From Heliocidaris tuberculata (Eukaryota; Echinodermata; Echinoidea; Camarodonta; Echinometridae), in assembly GCA_025618425.1 (NCBI GenBank), contig CM046849.1, positions 32,610,336-32,674,335 on the forward strand: 64,000 nucleotides of DNA. The letters run 5' to 3'. Of this stretch, positions 1 to 13,900 are shown one piece after another (position 1 is the first letter of the stretch; every line of letters begins with the position of its first letter). Both the position numbers and the translations under genes were made by a program. The notes under the pieces were generated by a model. The model ran no database searches and had not been told where the DNA came from. It was given only the letters and a program-made list of their open reading frames with translations.

Positions 1-62
1 GAGTTTGTCCACACAAGAGCCTCCATTTTGACAGGGGGTCAAGCTCTGACATTCATCAGTAT
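1..62 (-). CDS. SVEP1-like: Coding exon 47 (partial): EGF 22 after the pentraxin
   Basis: Acceptor TTTGTTGTAG, phase 1. [20 protein letters not shown] is a calcium-binding EGF start; the exon runs off the left edge. An EGF directly after pentraxin is the SVEP1 order, where sushi domains follow. Confidence 0.88.
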
Positions 63-3000
63 CTACAACAAACCATTAAAGGAATGAATGATAATAAAAG
101 AACTAATATAATCCAATATCCATATCAATTTGTGTTAAGGTGCAGATCATTATTCAAATGTCTACAGTGAATTGCCTTGTAGAAGATAAATGATTTCGCC
201 AAATACTTCCTATGAGATACATGGATCAATATCCACAAAATGTTACTTCCAGCAAATGGGAGGGGAGGGGGGTACTCGTTTTTTTTCGAAGGTTCGTTTT
301 TCCGAAGGTTCATAATTCCGAGGGTTCTTTATTCCGAAACACAAATTTCCCATAGAAAGGGGTTCATAATTCCGAAAATGCAATAGAGTCCTACATAACT
401 TTTCAGAATTACGGGCCTTCGGAAACATGAACCCTTTTTCATTTTCGGAATTATGAACCCTATTTCATTTTCGGAATTACGAACCATATTTTATTTTCGG
501 AATTACGAACCCTATTTCATTTTCGAAATTATAAACCCTTTTTCATTTACGGAATTACGAACCGTCGGAGTAACGAACCTTCGGTAATACGAACCTTCGG
601 AATTATGAACCTTCGGAAAAACGACATGTAACCAGCAAATGTAACCTCATTTTGTTTTAACACAATGAACTCCTCCAGGGAATAATCAACAATAGGCCTA
701 CAGATTTTAATACCGACACGCACTGCACCATATTTTCAGTAAATCATCTACGGTACACGCATGCAAAAGCTTAATTTCTCACCATCACACATTGAGGGAG
801 TCATGGAAGTTGTAAGGAAAGCTTGATGGGAGTCAAAATCTGTCCATGAAATAACGTTTCCATAAAGTTGTGGCAAACATTCTGATGCGATTCTGGATAA
901 CACTTCGTCCGGAATAAATCCACCCCATACGTTGATACCAGTCATGAAAATAGAGTCTGGAAACAAAAGGAAAATAAATACATGTATGTATTTCATGAAG
1001 AATTAATTGAATATTCCAAAATATTATATGGCAGTTTTGGCAGTTAGAGGTGATATATGTAAATGTTCTCTACTATTATCAAAAACATCGGGAAATGAAA
1101 CATGTACTTCTCCTCACCCTATGAATGGCATTTTTGAATGGGTAAGTTACATATTTTCCAACAAAGAAGGAGGCATGTATTCAGTACATCCAAATACATG
1201 CATGTAGATAAGTTTTATTAGCGAACAGATCTTTTATACAAGAAACAAAACATGTCATGTGACTATTGATTTTACATGTTATAGAATTAAAAAAACATGT
1301 TAGCATACGAGTTGAATGTATAAGAATGAAATGAACCAATATTTTCTTAGTTTTATAAGACATTGATAAGCATTAGCAATATTGTCCACAGTCATTGGCA
1401 AAATATAGACTATGGTTAAACTTTGGGCTTGCAAGAAAAGTACCTATGAAAGTGATTATAGCTATCCGTGGTGATTTAGAGGCAGTTGCTTTTTAAACGG
1501 GGAAGGGAGCTATTTTTAGTGCCTTTCCATCCCTGTCTCGATAGATTTAACAGGACTGTATTAATGATAAAGTTCTTTTGGGGGCAGAAAAGCGCAAAGA
1601 ACACAAAAATACAATCTCTAACTATTAATGTACCTCCTTGGTCCAATTCATCAGCTCCAAGGTCAAGTTGCAATGTTCCTGACAAACTGTAATGAAAGGA
1701 GTCATCATCTTCATTCTTAATCTGGAAGCCATCAACCTGAGCGGACCACCTTCCAGAATCACTGAACACAAGCAACATATGATGCCAGCCACCATCACAC
1801 AAGGTCAGCGCACTGGAGGTATGATTTCGACTGAAATGTGGAAACATAATTACATGTAGAATGTATTTGGATGGGTGAAACCATATAAAACACAGTTTAA
1901 TAGCTCAGTTCGCAAGTTGAAGGTGTAAAGTTCTTGAGGATAAATGGAAGTCTTCAACTTATGCAAAAAAGCAAACTAAACTAAAAACAAACATTCTTTA
2001 AAAAAAGACAAAGTATTAAATGATCAGATTTCAAAATTTGAAATACTATACTTTTTGGAAAGCCACCGGGGCAACAAATTCAGGCTAATAAAAAACACAA
2101 AAGCAACGGAACGAAACAAATTTTCTGAGAATTGCTTACAAAAATATTTCTCAATGGTACATATGCGCCAGTTATACTTATTAAAAGATTCATATTATTA
2201 ATTGCTTTTAACATCTAAGCTATTATATTACACATGTGATTAAAAAAAATATTACCCCCGTCATAATCATTTTTTTTTTCGGCCGATACATCGTAATACT
2301 TAATCACATTCTGAAGTGCACGTGCAAAGAATGAAAAGCAAAGAAGTATCCTACGTTATTATTCATTTCCTACCGGGGACAAGGAATGAAAACGATGACA
2401 ACTAGTGTTTTGCGATTGGCCATGGTATTTATGCATAGAAAAAGTTCCTGATATTCTCCCTTCCTTGATAAAATTGAATACCGTGAAAATAGTATGTTAT
2501 GAATAATTATGTTCATATTGGTTAACATCATAATGTCGAATATACATGTACAACATTGTTATAAAAATCATATGCTTCCCCTAAACATAAAAGATTAAGT
2601 ATAGTTGTTCGTTTTCAAATTCAAAATGTTGTTGTTCCATAGAACGGGGCCACATGCTCACACCCTTGTGTTTTGTCTTTTTTTTAATATATGATACAAC
2701 GTACATGTATACATTTCGTCTTGTCCTACCCACCTCATATTACAGGTTAATAATCTATAAGTAACCATGACAGTTAAAATAGAGCATGATGGGACTACTG
2801 TAGTGCACATGTACTCACCCCGCTTGTAAGAATCCGAGACTGCATGGATTGCTGACCCCAAACTGGAAATTACCAATGCCCATGTTGATGAGTTGTTTAT
2901 GCGATGACGTCATCTGTGCCTTCACCCAGAACGATATTGTCAGATTCTGAAACCCATTCACATTAGCAGAAAAACTAATGGATGCCGTCTGATTACTAAG

Positions 3001-6000
3001 ATGGAGATCGTAATTGTCTGGAATAACTGAGGAAAAGTGACACAAATGATGAAACGATTAAAAGTGAAAGAAATAAAAAATTAAAAATGTTACATTTGCT
3101 TAATGGAAAATGTGGCAAGAACACATGTCACCTGATATTTGAAACAAGATGAATGCGACTGTGTCTTTTTTATGCCTCCGCCTAAATTCAGTTAAGTCTA
3201 TGACTCAAACTACTGCTCTTGAATTATTGTGATAAACAGAATAAGAAGCCTACAATTACGAGTTAACTGACCCCTTGGACCTATGACCTAACAAACCTGA
3301 TGACTTCATGGGTCTGAAATGTCAGTATTTACATTTGTGACCTTTGACCTTTGACACCCCAAATTTGATCAGATCGCCTTCCTATGGTGAAACATACTAG
3401 TACCAAGCTTGAAGTTCATACCTCAACTGGTTCCTGAGATATCGCGTTAACGAGGCTAACACCTGAAATTTCATAAATTGGCCTGTGACCTTTGACCTTT
3501 GACCTACATAACCCAAAATCTGATCAAATCGTCTTCCTATAGTGGTACATACTAGCACTAAATCTGAAGTTCATACCTGAAGTGGTTCTTGAGAAATCGC
3601 GTTAACAAGAAAGCGGGACGGACAGACGGATGGACGGACAACCCGAAAAAACATAATGCCTCCGGCACCTCCTTCGGTTGGTGGAGGCATAAAAAGGCTA
3701 CCGATATGATTAAGGTATATTTGCATGGATGTATAATTGCGGTGAGACCCAGGGTGACATTATAAGGAGTTTTCATCATAGATCTATTGATATACAGTAT
3801 GAGGAAAAACAAGAGAAAGCATAATAAACATCAAACTTCTGGTGTAAAACCTACATTATAGCAAATGTAGAGTGTGTGTTTGTGCGTGTGTGTGTTTTAT
3901 AGCGAGAGAGGTGCGGATGTTTGTACCGTTCGGTTGAACCATGTTAAATTTAGATATGTGAACAGATAATGATGGAACGGAATGATTTAACAAATAAACT
4001 TGAAGAAGGCCAGGAGCCGAAAGCTTGTAAATACACCGAGTGACCTGCTTCATTCCGTTCCATCATTATCTGTTCACAACACACACACACGCACACACAC
4101 CTACCTACATGCCCACCCACACACGCACACATACAAGCACATGTATATTCAATTTTAGTTCTAATTAGGTAACACAAAGAAACCTTTAAAAATATATTTA
4201 TTTGAAATAAAGAAAATAGCCATCTATAATCTACTGCTTGGTACCTTTAAAACAGAGTCATTATCTTTTTCTAAAATGATGAACAAATGCCTTTTAAACA
4301 GGAGATGCGTAATTCATGCATCATCTAATATTTTGATTTTTTTAATGAATGGGGGTCTCGTCTCATGATCATTAGCTTTTTGGTTGATTCTACAAGTGCG
4401 GAAATGAAAAAGGTTGTCCAAAATCAAAATAAGAAATATGAAAATGTGGCTTTAATCCAGCTTGGGAACTGACTATGCACCCAGATAACGTTCAGCCTAT
4501 AAAGCTGTAAGTTTATGCTGGGGAGTTTCGCCCTTAGCCGGTGCAATCAAATTGGTCCAGTATTATGTCTCCAAAAATGTTAAGATATCCTGCTTTGTAT
4601 TGAGCATAACATACGCAAGAGCTTACATTGGTTAGTTTATTAGTGACTCACTCTTCGTTTATACAGGGATTTTAGTTACATAAATCTTTATCGTTTTCTG
4701 ATGTACTGAACACCTTGAACAGAAGGCAAATCTATGTCATGTAAGCAACTGTAACATAACTTTAATTCAGAATCTGGTCGATTTTATTCAAAAGAACAAT
4801 CTCCCTATTACGCGATCTCCCTTACCTAGCTACCAGCCGAAGATGACGTGTTCTAAAAATCGTACGCCTTGAGGAATTTTGTTTGTGTGTACGAATCGGC
4901 CAGGTTCTGGACTAATTATATTTCTGCGTGGTCTAGGTCATGTTTCACAAAGGAAAAACTAACTTTCTTTGTTAAACGCAACTTCAGATGGAGCGTAAAC
5001 CAAATGTTGAATTTAAACTTAATTAGAATGCAGAGCATTGTGCTTACCTATCTCACATTCGTCCCCTGTATAGCCCGGAGGACAGGTACAGATGAACTGC
5101 ATGAAAACATCTGTACAGGTGCCATTATTCTTGCATGGGATGGACACACAAGAGCTAACAAGTTCTTCACACGTGGTGCCTCTGAAAAAAAAAAAAACAT
5201 GAAAAGAAAACGAAATCATCAACTATGAACGTTTATAGACAAGATACGTTACAATACAGCTTTTTAAGTACGTCTGCAAATCTGTGATAAAAATAATTGC
5301 TTTTAAGCTTAGCCCATGACGCTGTTTTTTTTTTTATACTTACATTACCATTACTCGACTATAGGTGCACCCTTTTGAACATTTATATAAAGTATATGTA
5401 GGAAAGTTGCTTTGAAATTTCGAATGCAATTCATGTTTCAATTTACTTGTACCCAGTGGCGGATCCAGGATTTCTTTTCTGACAAGCAAAAAAGAAAAAA
5501 AAAAAGAAAAAAAAGGTCCTCAGCATTTATCCGCCACTGCTTGGACCTATCAACACATTACAACGAACGGCTAAACCTGGCTCTTCACAACCATTACTAC
5601 ACCACACGAGTACATGTATCACACTTACCGGTAACCTTCAGCACAGTGGCAATCAAACCGATCAGTTCCTTCAATACATGTACCAAAATTTGCACAAGGA
5701 TTGGAAGAGCATTCAATGATGTCGCCCTCACAAAGGTTCCCCTTGAATCCTGAAACAAATTGAAGTTATAAATACCATGTCATGCCAATGTTCTAAGTGC
5801 CATGAAAACAAATTAACGAGGATTAATTCGATATTGCACCGACCAATTTAAGGTTTGTAGCCGTACCTTTGGAATTCGATTTGTTATTTGTCATGAATGT
5901 ATGAAACACAATGTGTAAGCGAAATAAATAAACTTGAAAATCAAAAATATTAATCACATTATAATAATTACATTGATGTTTACAAACCCAAATAAAGAAA

Positions 6001-7901
6001 TAGTATGAAATATTAAATGCTACATTTTCTTTCATACATTTTTTTTTTTTGGGGGGGTGGCAAAGTTTTTGGTACTGGGATAATCTAAAAACAACCTGCC
6101 ATCTGCTTTTATAGCACCACATTTTAGAGTATTCTAGTTTTCACTTGCGTGTAGCAATATTAATTTTCTGTTCGTCAATCAGAGAATAAACCAATTATTG
6201 TGAGGCATTTACGATAACTTTTGCTTGCTGGTTTCAAAATCATTTTTTAAAACTCTTATTTTGTCACTCACCACTTGAACAGGTACATGTAAAACTTGAT
6301 CTTTCATCAATACAGGTTGCTCCATGCTGACAAGGATTAGACGCGCAATCATCTATTTCTTGATCACAAAGGTCTCCAGTTACGCCTTGTGGACATATAC
6401 AGGTATAGCTATTCCACTGTAGGAGACAAAGAGATAAATAGAGTACTTCAGAGGGGGTAACCTCGCTAGTCATAAGGACCGCTATTCATGAGGACCACTT
6501 ATTCATAAGGACCGCTATCCATAACGCGTGATTAAATAGCGGTTTTGTATGAATAGTCGTCCTTCTAAATAGTGAGTAAACCATAGACAAATTACCTCGC
6601 TATTCATAAGGACCTCCATTCATAATTATTCATAAGGACCGCTATTCATAACGCGTGTTAAACGAATAGCGGTTTTCTATGAATAGCGGTCCTTATGAAT
6701 AGCGAGCGGACCCCTTTCATAGTAAGGGCCATGGATGGATCTTGTTTAATCTTTAAGAAATGCTATCAAGAGGAAAAAATTGTTTTATATAAATATACTT
6801 TTAATGCATGCTATTAATTGTCGAAGTATTTTTATTGTCATATTTTATGTTCCTTTAAAATGAATAAGTAAATACAAACAGCTAAACCTTTTATTTTCAT
6901 ATACTCTCCACGCTCTAACAATCTCTTTAAACCTTTGTTTGACAATAATATCTGTTTGTAATTAGAAGCCAATGCATATGCTTTTAATGAGCAAGCATGC
7001 GAGGTCTGGCTGGAATTAGACATTCGTATTTCATGAAAAAAACCGACCTCACCACCTAAGCTCCCTGTTGGGCAGCTAAATACTGGAATGTCCACTTAAT
7101 AGTAACGTTGTCTGCAAGTTGCATGTATTTAACATTATTGTATCACAAAAGTTAGTGTTTGCCACAGACTTTATTGACTTTAATGACTTTATATTTTTAG
7201 ATTCATTAAACATACCTGGTCTTCACATGTTGAGCCACTAGAACAATGATGATTAACGCAGTCATCAATGTCTACATCACAGGTAGCTCCAGTAAAACCG
7301 GATAGGCATTCACAAAGGAACCCGTCACCTTCACTAAGATGGCAAACACCGCCATTGTAGCAGGGGTTGCTATCACAAGGTGTTGACTGCAGCTGGCAAT
7401 ATGACCCGTATCTTCCAGCAGTACACAGGCAGCTATAGCTATTGATGCCATCTACACACGATGCCCCATTTTCACAAACGTGTCCAACGCAATCATCGAT
7501 GTTCATCTGTTAATTTTTTTTTTTTGGGGGGGAGGGGGGTAAAACTACGGTAATACTACACATAACTCATGAAGAACAAACCTTGGTATTAAACAGAGGG
7601 CAATCAGCTATATCTTAAAACCATAGAAAAGAGGTGTTTGAGGTACTGTGCAGATGACCATTAGATCAGTATATCAGTAGATATAGTTAAAGACCACGAA
7701 CATTTACGAAATACATACCGCTTCTGTCCCCCTCAGGAGGAAGCTGGCAGATGGCCCATCTTTTATTTTATGGATAAAACTTCTCAGCCCTAGGAAAAAT
7801 TCTTTCAATCCTAGGAAAAAATCTTCATGTAAAGTACTTTTTTCTGCCCCCGCCCCGAACAACAATACAATGATAATATTAATAATATCAATATCAATAT
7901 C

Positions 7902-7942
<41 letters not shown>

Positions 7943-10900
7943 GAATAAAAATAAGAATAAGAATAATACTATTAGTAATAGAACAGGGGCCAGTTGCACA
8001 AAACTCGCGTTTGAACGCAAATCAGGAAAATCAAACGCAACTTTATTTTCAGCCAATCAGAAGTGCGAATTAAGGACTTGTTTGATTTTTAGGAGTTGCG
8101 ATTAAACGCAAGTTTTGTGCAACAGACCCCTGTTCTTATATAGCGAATTATACCTTCGAAAAGGTCTCAACGCACTGAGGAAATGGTGAAAAAGAGAAAC
8201 AAGTAGAAAAGCTGCTGGAAATGTTATAATAATACTAATCAACTGAATAAGTATGTTTTTAGTGCAGATTTAAATTGCCCAACTGTATTAGCTTTTCTTA
8301 ATATTCCCCGTAGTAATTAGTAGTAGTAGTAGTAGTAGTAGTAGTCATAGTCTAATAATAATGATATACATGTAGTAATATTAACAATAATATCAGCAGT
8401 AGAAAAACGCACCCTTCTGGGATTATCTGACCTCTCACTGGAATATTAGACATTATTTGTGAAGATGAAGACGAATGACTGTATTTACCTCACACATATC
8501 ACCAGTAAAGCCTGGTTGACACTGACAGGTGAAACTACCCCATTGATTGATACAACTTCCAATATTCTGACAGGGAGACGGTGACATCTCACATTCGTTG
8601 ATCTCAGAATCACACTGTTGTCCAGTGAAGCCAGATTTGCAGACACATGTATATTGGCCAATTCCATTCTCACAGAGCACGGAATTTACACTTAAGCATG
8701 GTCTTTGACGACAGTAGTCTATTTGTCTGCTGCACGTACGCCCCCTAAAGCCTGGGGCACAATTACATCTAGAATGAAAAGGATGACTCTTGAAAATATA
8801 GAAATTATCAACGCTAATATCACATTCTGATATTAGGATGGAAAAAGTTGGTACATCCTATTTCCCGAAGCTATATAAATGGAACATTTGTAATGTAGTA
8901 ATGAACCGACTGCTACTAATAAATACATTATACGTTATAATGACACATTTCTTGATACATGTATATAGCTCAAGTAAAATAGAAGGGAATGCTTACATGT
9001 CCCCCCCCCCCCCCCCGGCCAAGTATAAAAAAGAGGACGGCCTTGATGATGGAATTATAAATAGACAGAGGATACGAGGGAGACCAAAATCATTTTTCTT
9101 TGTGCTATTATTTTGTAGTATCATTTTGGTTAACTGTGTTCATTTCATGTTGGTTAACTACGATCACTTCATACCTTTCTGGCCTAGATTTACAAAGGTA
9201 TGATCATTTAAAACCTTTATAAGTCTAGGCCAGAAACTTAGTGCATTCTTGTACTAAAATTATTTGTAACATATTTAGATTACCTATATCTCGTGTTTAG
9301 GTTTTCACAAGATCCTCCGTTCTGGCATGGGTTAGGGTCACATAACTTGTCTTCACTGCATGTACTACCCGAGTACCCAGCCTCACATTCGCATTCAAAA
9401 GAGTCCACTCCATCAATACACGTTCCGTGCTCACATGGGCTACTCAAAGAGAGAGAATGAGCAAGAGAATCAGAGGAAAGTTCTTGAAATGCATGTTTAC
9501 AAATAACAAATAGTTGTCTAACGATCTTTTTTATAGAAAAGAATGAAACTCCTACATGCAGTCGAAATATGATTACTATACATTTTCTACATAATCCTTA
9601 AACCAATCCACTAATCATCAACCAAGAAAATGAAAACTTATGAAACTTTAGGACAAAGCAAAGTTTAAGGGTTCTCAGAACGTTCTTCACATAATTGCTA
9701 ATCTGTGCTTGATCAATTACAACTTTGAAAATCATATTTTGTTATATTTTATCAATTTTTTTCTCAAAATTCCACTTGTTTCTATTATTCTTCCGCTTTT
9801 AGTATAACTTACTCAATATCAGGGTTGATTTTTCCTTTAAATATCAACGAATTTTGATTATTTTGTGCACAGTGGACCTGAATAAACTCTAGTATTATGT
9901 ACTTTTAGCTTTCAAAATTGGGTAATCATGTAAAATTGAGTAATAACGAACTGTATTTTCATCAAAACTGTTAACATCTTTCTCATCAATATTTTTATGT
10001 GTAAATATATTTTTTTATTTTTTTATATGTAAAGAAACACAAAATCAATATTTCCACGGGTTTTTTTTTTAAGTAAACAAGTTCGCTCATAAGCTTATAT
10101 GATTGTGTAGGCTGCTGTTATTGATAGGTCTACATTATTTAGGAGTGGTATCGAAGGATTTGCTTACTTGCTAGCACATTCATCCTGATCAGTGTCACAG
10201 TCAGTCCCTTCATAGCCTGAAGGACAATTACACTGGTAGGACAGTAGATCTTTCACACAGGTTGCACCATTAAGGCAAGGTGAACTGGCACAAGGGTTGA
10301 TCTCATGTTCACATATCAAGCCTGTTTTATAGAAACATGATACAAATAATGACATTCACATCAAAAATTATATCACGATATCCCGTACTTGTATAGCTCA
10401 TAATTATAACATTGTGACAGAACGTTTATATGTGCTTCCAAAAAGCTTTATAAGTGAGTATGGCAAACGCAGATGAATATCTTGCCTAAGAGCGTCAGTG
10501 CTGTGGCAGGGATTCGAACCCCATACCTTGTTTTTCCACAATACCAGACCACTATCCCTTTACACCCCACATATTATGTACAGTATGAAGCTGAAAAGCC
10601 TCAAAAAGATAGATAACGGTGCCTTTAACCAAGCAAAAGCCCCCAAATTAATTGCAGTGAGGATAACTCTAAAATCATAGATATTCTAACCAGAGGAGTG
10701 ATTAAGTAAGAATTCTATACCACCCACAATCACCTTGATAGGCTGGTGGGCACTGACATTCGAATGTCAAAGAATCTCCACTACATGTAGCTCCATTGAG
10801 ACAAGGGGCTTGGGCATCGCAAAGAGATACCTCCTCTTCACATCGCTCTCCGGAGTAACCTACATCACACAGGCATCTGAAGGACAGTGGTTCTTCAATG

Positions 10901-13900
10901 CACGTTGCATTCAGTCCACATGGACTGCTCTCACACGATCTTATCTCCTCAGCACACGTGTCTCCTAAAAAGAAAATGATATGTACACTTGTATCCACTA
11001 CCAAAATGATCCATGACAAAGTCACCTTTACTTTGGTGCGAACGGATTTAATGTGTTGTAAAAATGAACACATGTGACATAAGAAATTTATTCTTGATAC
11101 TTGAAACATGAGATCGTCGAATCAGTCATGATTATGAAATATATTGAGGTTTGCTATTCAACATCAAACAATTTTAAAACCTGCGAAAATGACATTTCCA
11201 AAGGGGAGATGGGAATTGAATGAGCGATTTACTGACCTGTGAATCCGGCTGAGCACTGACAGAAGTAAGCGGTGGCTTGATCTACGCACTCAGCTCCATT
11301 CCTACAAGGATCTGATTGACAGAAGTCGATCTCGATCTCACAGGTCTGTCCAATGTATCCAGGGGAACAGGCACAGTTGAAGGCCAAGGAAGTATCATCA
11401 ACAGCTGTACAAGTGCCTCCATTTCTGCAGGGAGAGTCGCTGCATGCTGTCCTGACTTCATCACAGAACTGTCCTGCATAGGTTGCAGCACATGCACAGA
11501 TAGCCCTGTCTCCCAGATCTTCACAAGTACCACCGTTTTGGCAGGTCAAATTTGCACAAAGGTCGATGACCTCTTCACATGTCTGACCCATGAATCCAAC
11601 TGTACAGGAACAGGTGAAACTATTGATGCCATCAGTGCAAAGACCATCGTTTAAGCAAGGGCTGCTCTTACAATCATCAATGTTAGAAGAGCAATTCACT
11701 CCAGTATATCCTTCCGCACATAGGCATGTGTAACCGTCTGATGAGAGCTCAGACATTACGCAGGATGCACCGTTATGACAAGGAGTATCAACACAGTAAT
11801 CTATTTCCTTTGAGCAAGTTTTGCCACCAAATCCAAATTGGCAAGAGCAGTCAAAACCGCCCGGGATATTAGCACAGGTTGCGTTGTTAACACATGGTGA
11901 CATATCACAATAGTCAATTCCTGTCTCACAAAGCAAGCCTGTTGAATAAGTGTGTATATATAAATAATGTGTGTTTTCGTATATTTATTAAAAAAAAACT
12001 GATTATAACCAACAAATTACAACCAACTATGAGCTTCCATAGTGCGTATCAATTAACTAATGAAAGTCCCTTCATGATTATACGATATAGTTAAAATATG
12101 AAATATTTATACTGCACCATGAAAATTCATGGCCGGTACAATGAATGTCATAAATTTAAGAGAGTATATCAAAAGCTCTCAAGCTATTGATATCTGGAAA
12201 ACAGTTAGAAATTAGCATTCTCGTACATAATATTTATACTTATCGAGAAATTAAGTTCTCCATGAGAAGGCTGTATTTATAGATCAATTACATAGGTAGA
12301 GGGGAAATCAGACAATACAAATGTTTATACCTGTATATCCTGCAGCACACATGCAAGTAAACTGATTGAGGTCATCCACACAAGACCCTCCATTGAGGCA
12401 AGGATTGGAGTAACACCATAGAATCTGATCACCACAAGTTGGCCCTGTATAGCCCATTTGGCAGATACATGTGAAGGAGTTGATTCCATCCAGGCAAGTT
12501 GAACTGTGCTGGCATGGTTGGCTCACGCATTCATCAATATCTGAATGAATGAAGATACACAGAGCAATAAAAATGATATGATATGATGTTGAAAAGGACC
12601 CTTTTGGCATTTTAAAAGTCAAGTCAATAAAGGTGTTGTGGTCTAGTGGATAAGTCCCCGGACTGTGAACCATAAGGTACAGGGTTCGAATCCCTGGCCC
12701 AACACTAGTGTCTTTTGGCAAGACATTAATTTACATTTGCCACACTCAACACAGGTGAGGTAAATGGGTACCTGGCAGGAATTAATTCCTTGAAATGCTA
12801 GAGCGCCGTAATGATAAAAGTAATGATAATAATGATAAAAGTAATAATTGTGATACTACTACTTACATTTAATACTACTACTGGTATTCTGGATTTTTAT
12901 AGCGCTTAATACATATCCAGTGTCTCTTTACAGATAACTGTATTATTACCGTGGTCATCGGATTCAGCGTGTGTACACAATAAGCGCGTAGGTACGTGTA
13001 CATCGCAAATTGACCAAAGACCCTGGATTTTCAAAAGAGCGCGTAAGGCAGTTGTTGGACAGTGTAAGTCACATGCAACTTCAGTCTTGCGACCCTCCAA
13101 TCCCTTGAAATTTGTATAAGACCCACATCCATTGACTAGCTATGAGAGTTATGAACAATGTTCATGCATTCCTTACCAGCACACACAGATGCATCAGTAG
13201 ACCCAGTCTGTAGTGTTGTAGTATCACCCGGACATTGATGACAAGTACTACGCTGAGTTCCACTCTGATAAGTACCAACTGGACATGCCATGCAGGGAAC
13301 AAAGCCCGATGAAGAGTACTCTCCGGCTGCACAAAACTCTGCACAGTAAATCCAAAAACATAAGATTAATTTGGATTCTTAAATTGACGTGGAATACACA
13401 AGTCTTTTTATTTTTCTATTATAAATAAGACAGTCGCTTTTCTTTTGCTTTTTAAAGATAATACAATCGCCTGATCAAAATTGGATTAACATGTGTATAT
13501 ATACAAGGCCACAAACTATCTGAATAATTTCAAATATCAATGATGAATTGATGAGGAAATTGGCACGTAGATGCACGCTACATCAGAAGGTACTGAGCTA
13601 CGAAATTGTCCCAGTTGGATCGTGATATTCATGATATAAATGCCACAACTGTTAGTTTTTTCCCTAAAACTTTCCGAAATAAGGGCAAATAACGTGGAGA
13701 CGAAAATGCTAGCATATAAAGAGGGGCAGTGATTGCATCGTAAGACTTGGAGAAACGTCATTTTTTTTTAACTTAGAAAGGAAACTATTTCTAAAGGAGC
13801 GAAAGGGCCTTTTGGCTGTATGTGCTACAGAAACAGGAACTGTTATAATGAGCTACAAAGACATCAGGGAGAGGAAAGGGGGGGGGACTTCCATCATTGC

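Noticed and set aside
6838..7095. 85-codon minus-strand open frame between exons 40 and 41
   Set aside because: No cysteine pattern or splice context; exons 40 and 41 already join within EGF 18.
7870..8073. Ile-rich plus-strand and Leu-rich minus-strand open frames
   Set aside because: They are translations of the (AAT)n microsatellite.
9165..9240. 13-bp inverted repeat TTTCTGGCCTAGA / TCTAGGCCAGAAA
   Set aside because: Short arms and a loop of about 40 bp without flanking duplications; not enough to call an element.
10165..10170. GC donor inside GCTAGCAAGTAAGC for exon 37
   Set aside because: The normal GT five bases on (AA|GTAAGC) restores DECASNPCEHGTC. No GC donor needed.
12632..12706. 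Functional tRNA-His gene
   Set aside because: A and B boxes are good but the anticodon stem pairs poorly and a SINE body follows. Called a SINE.
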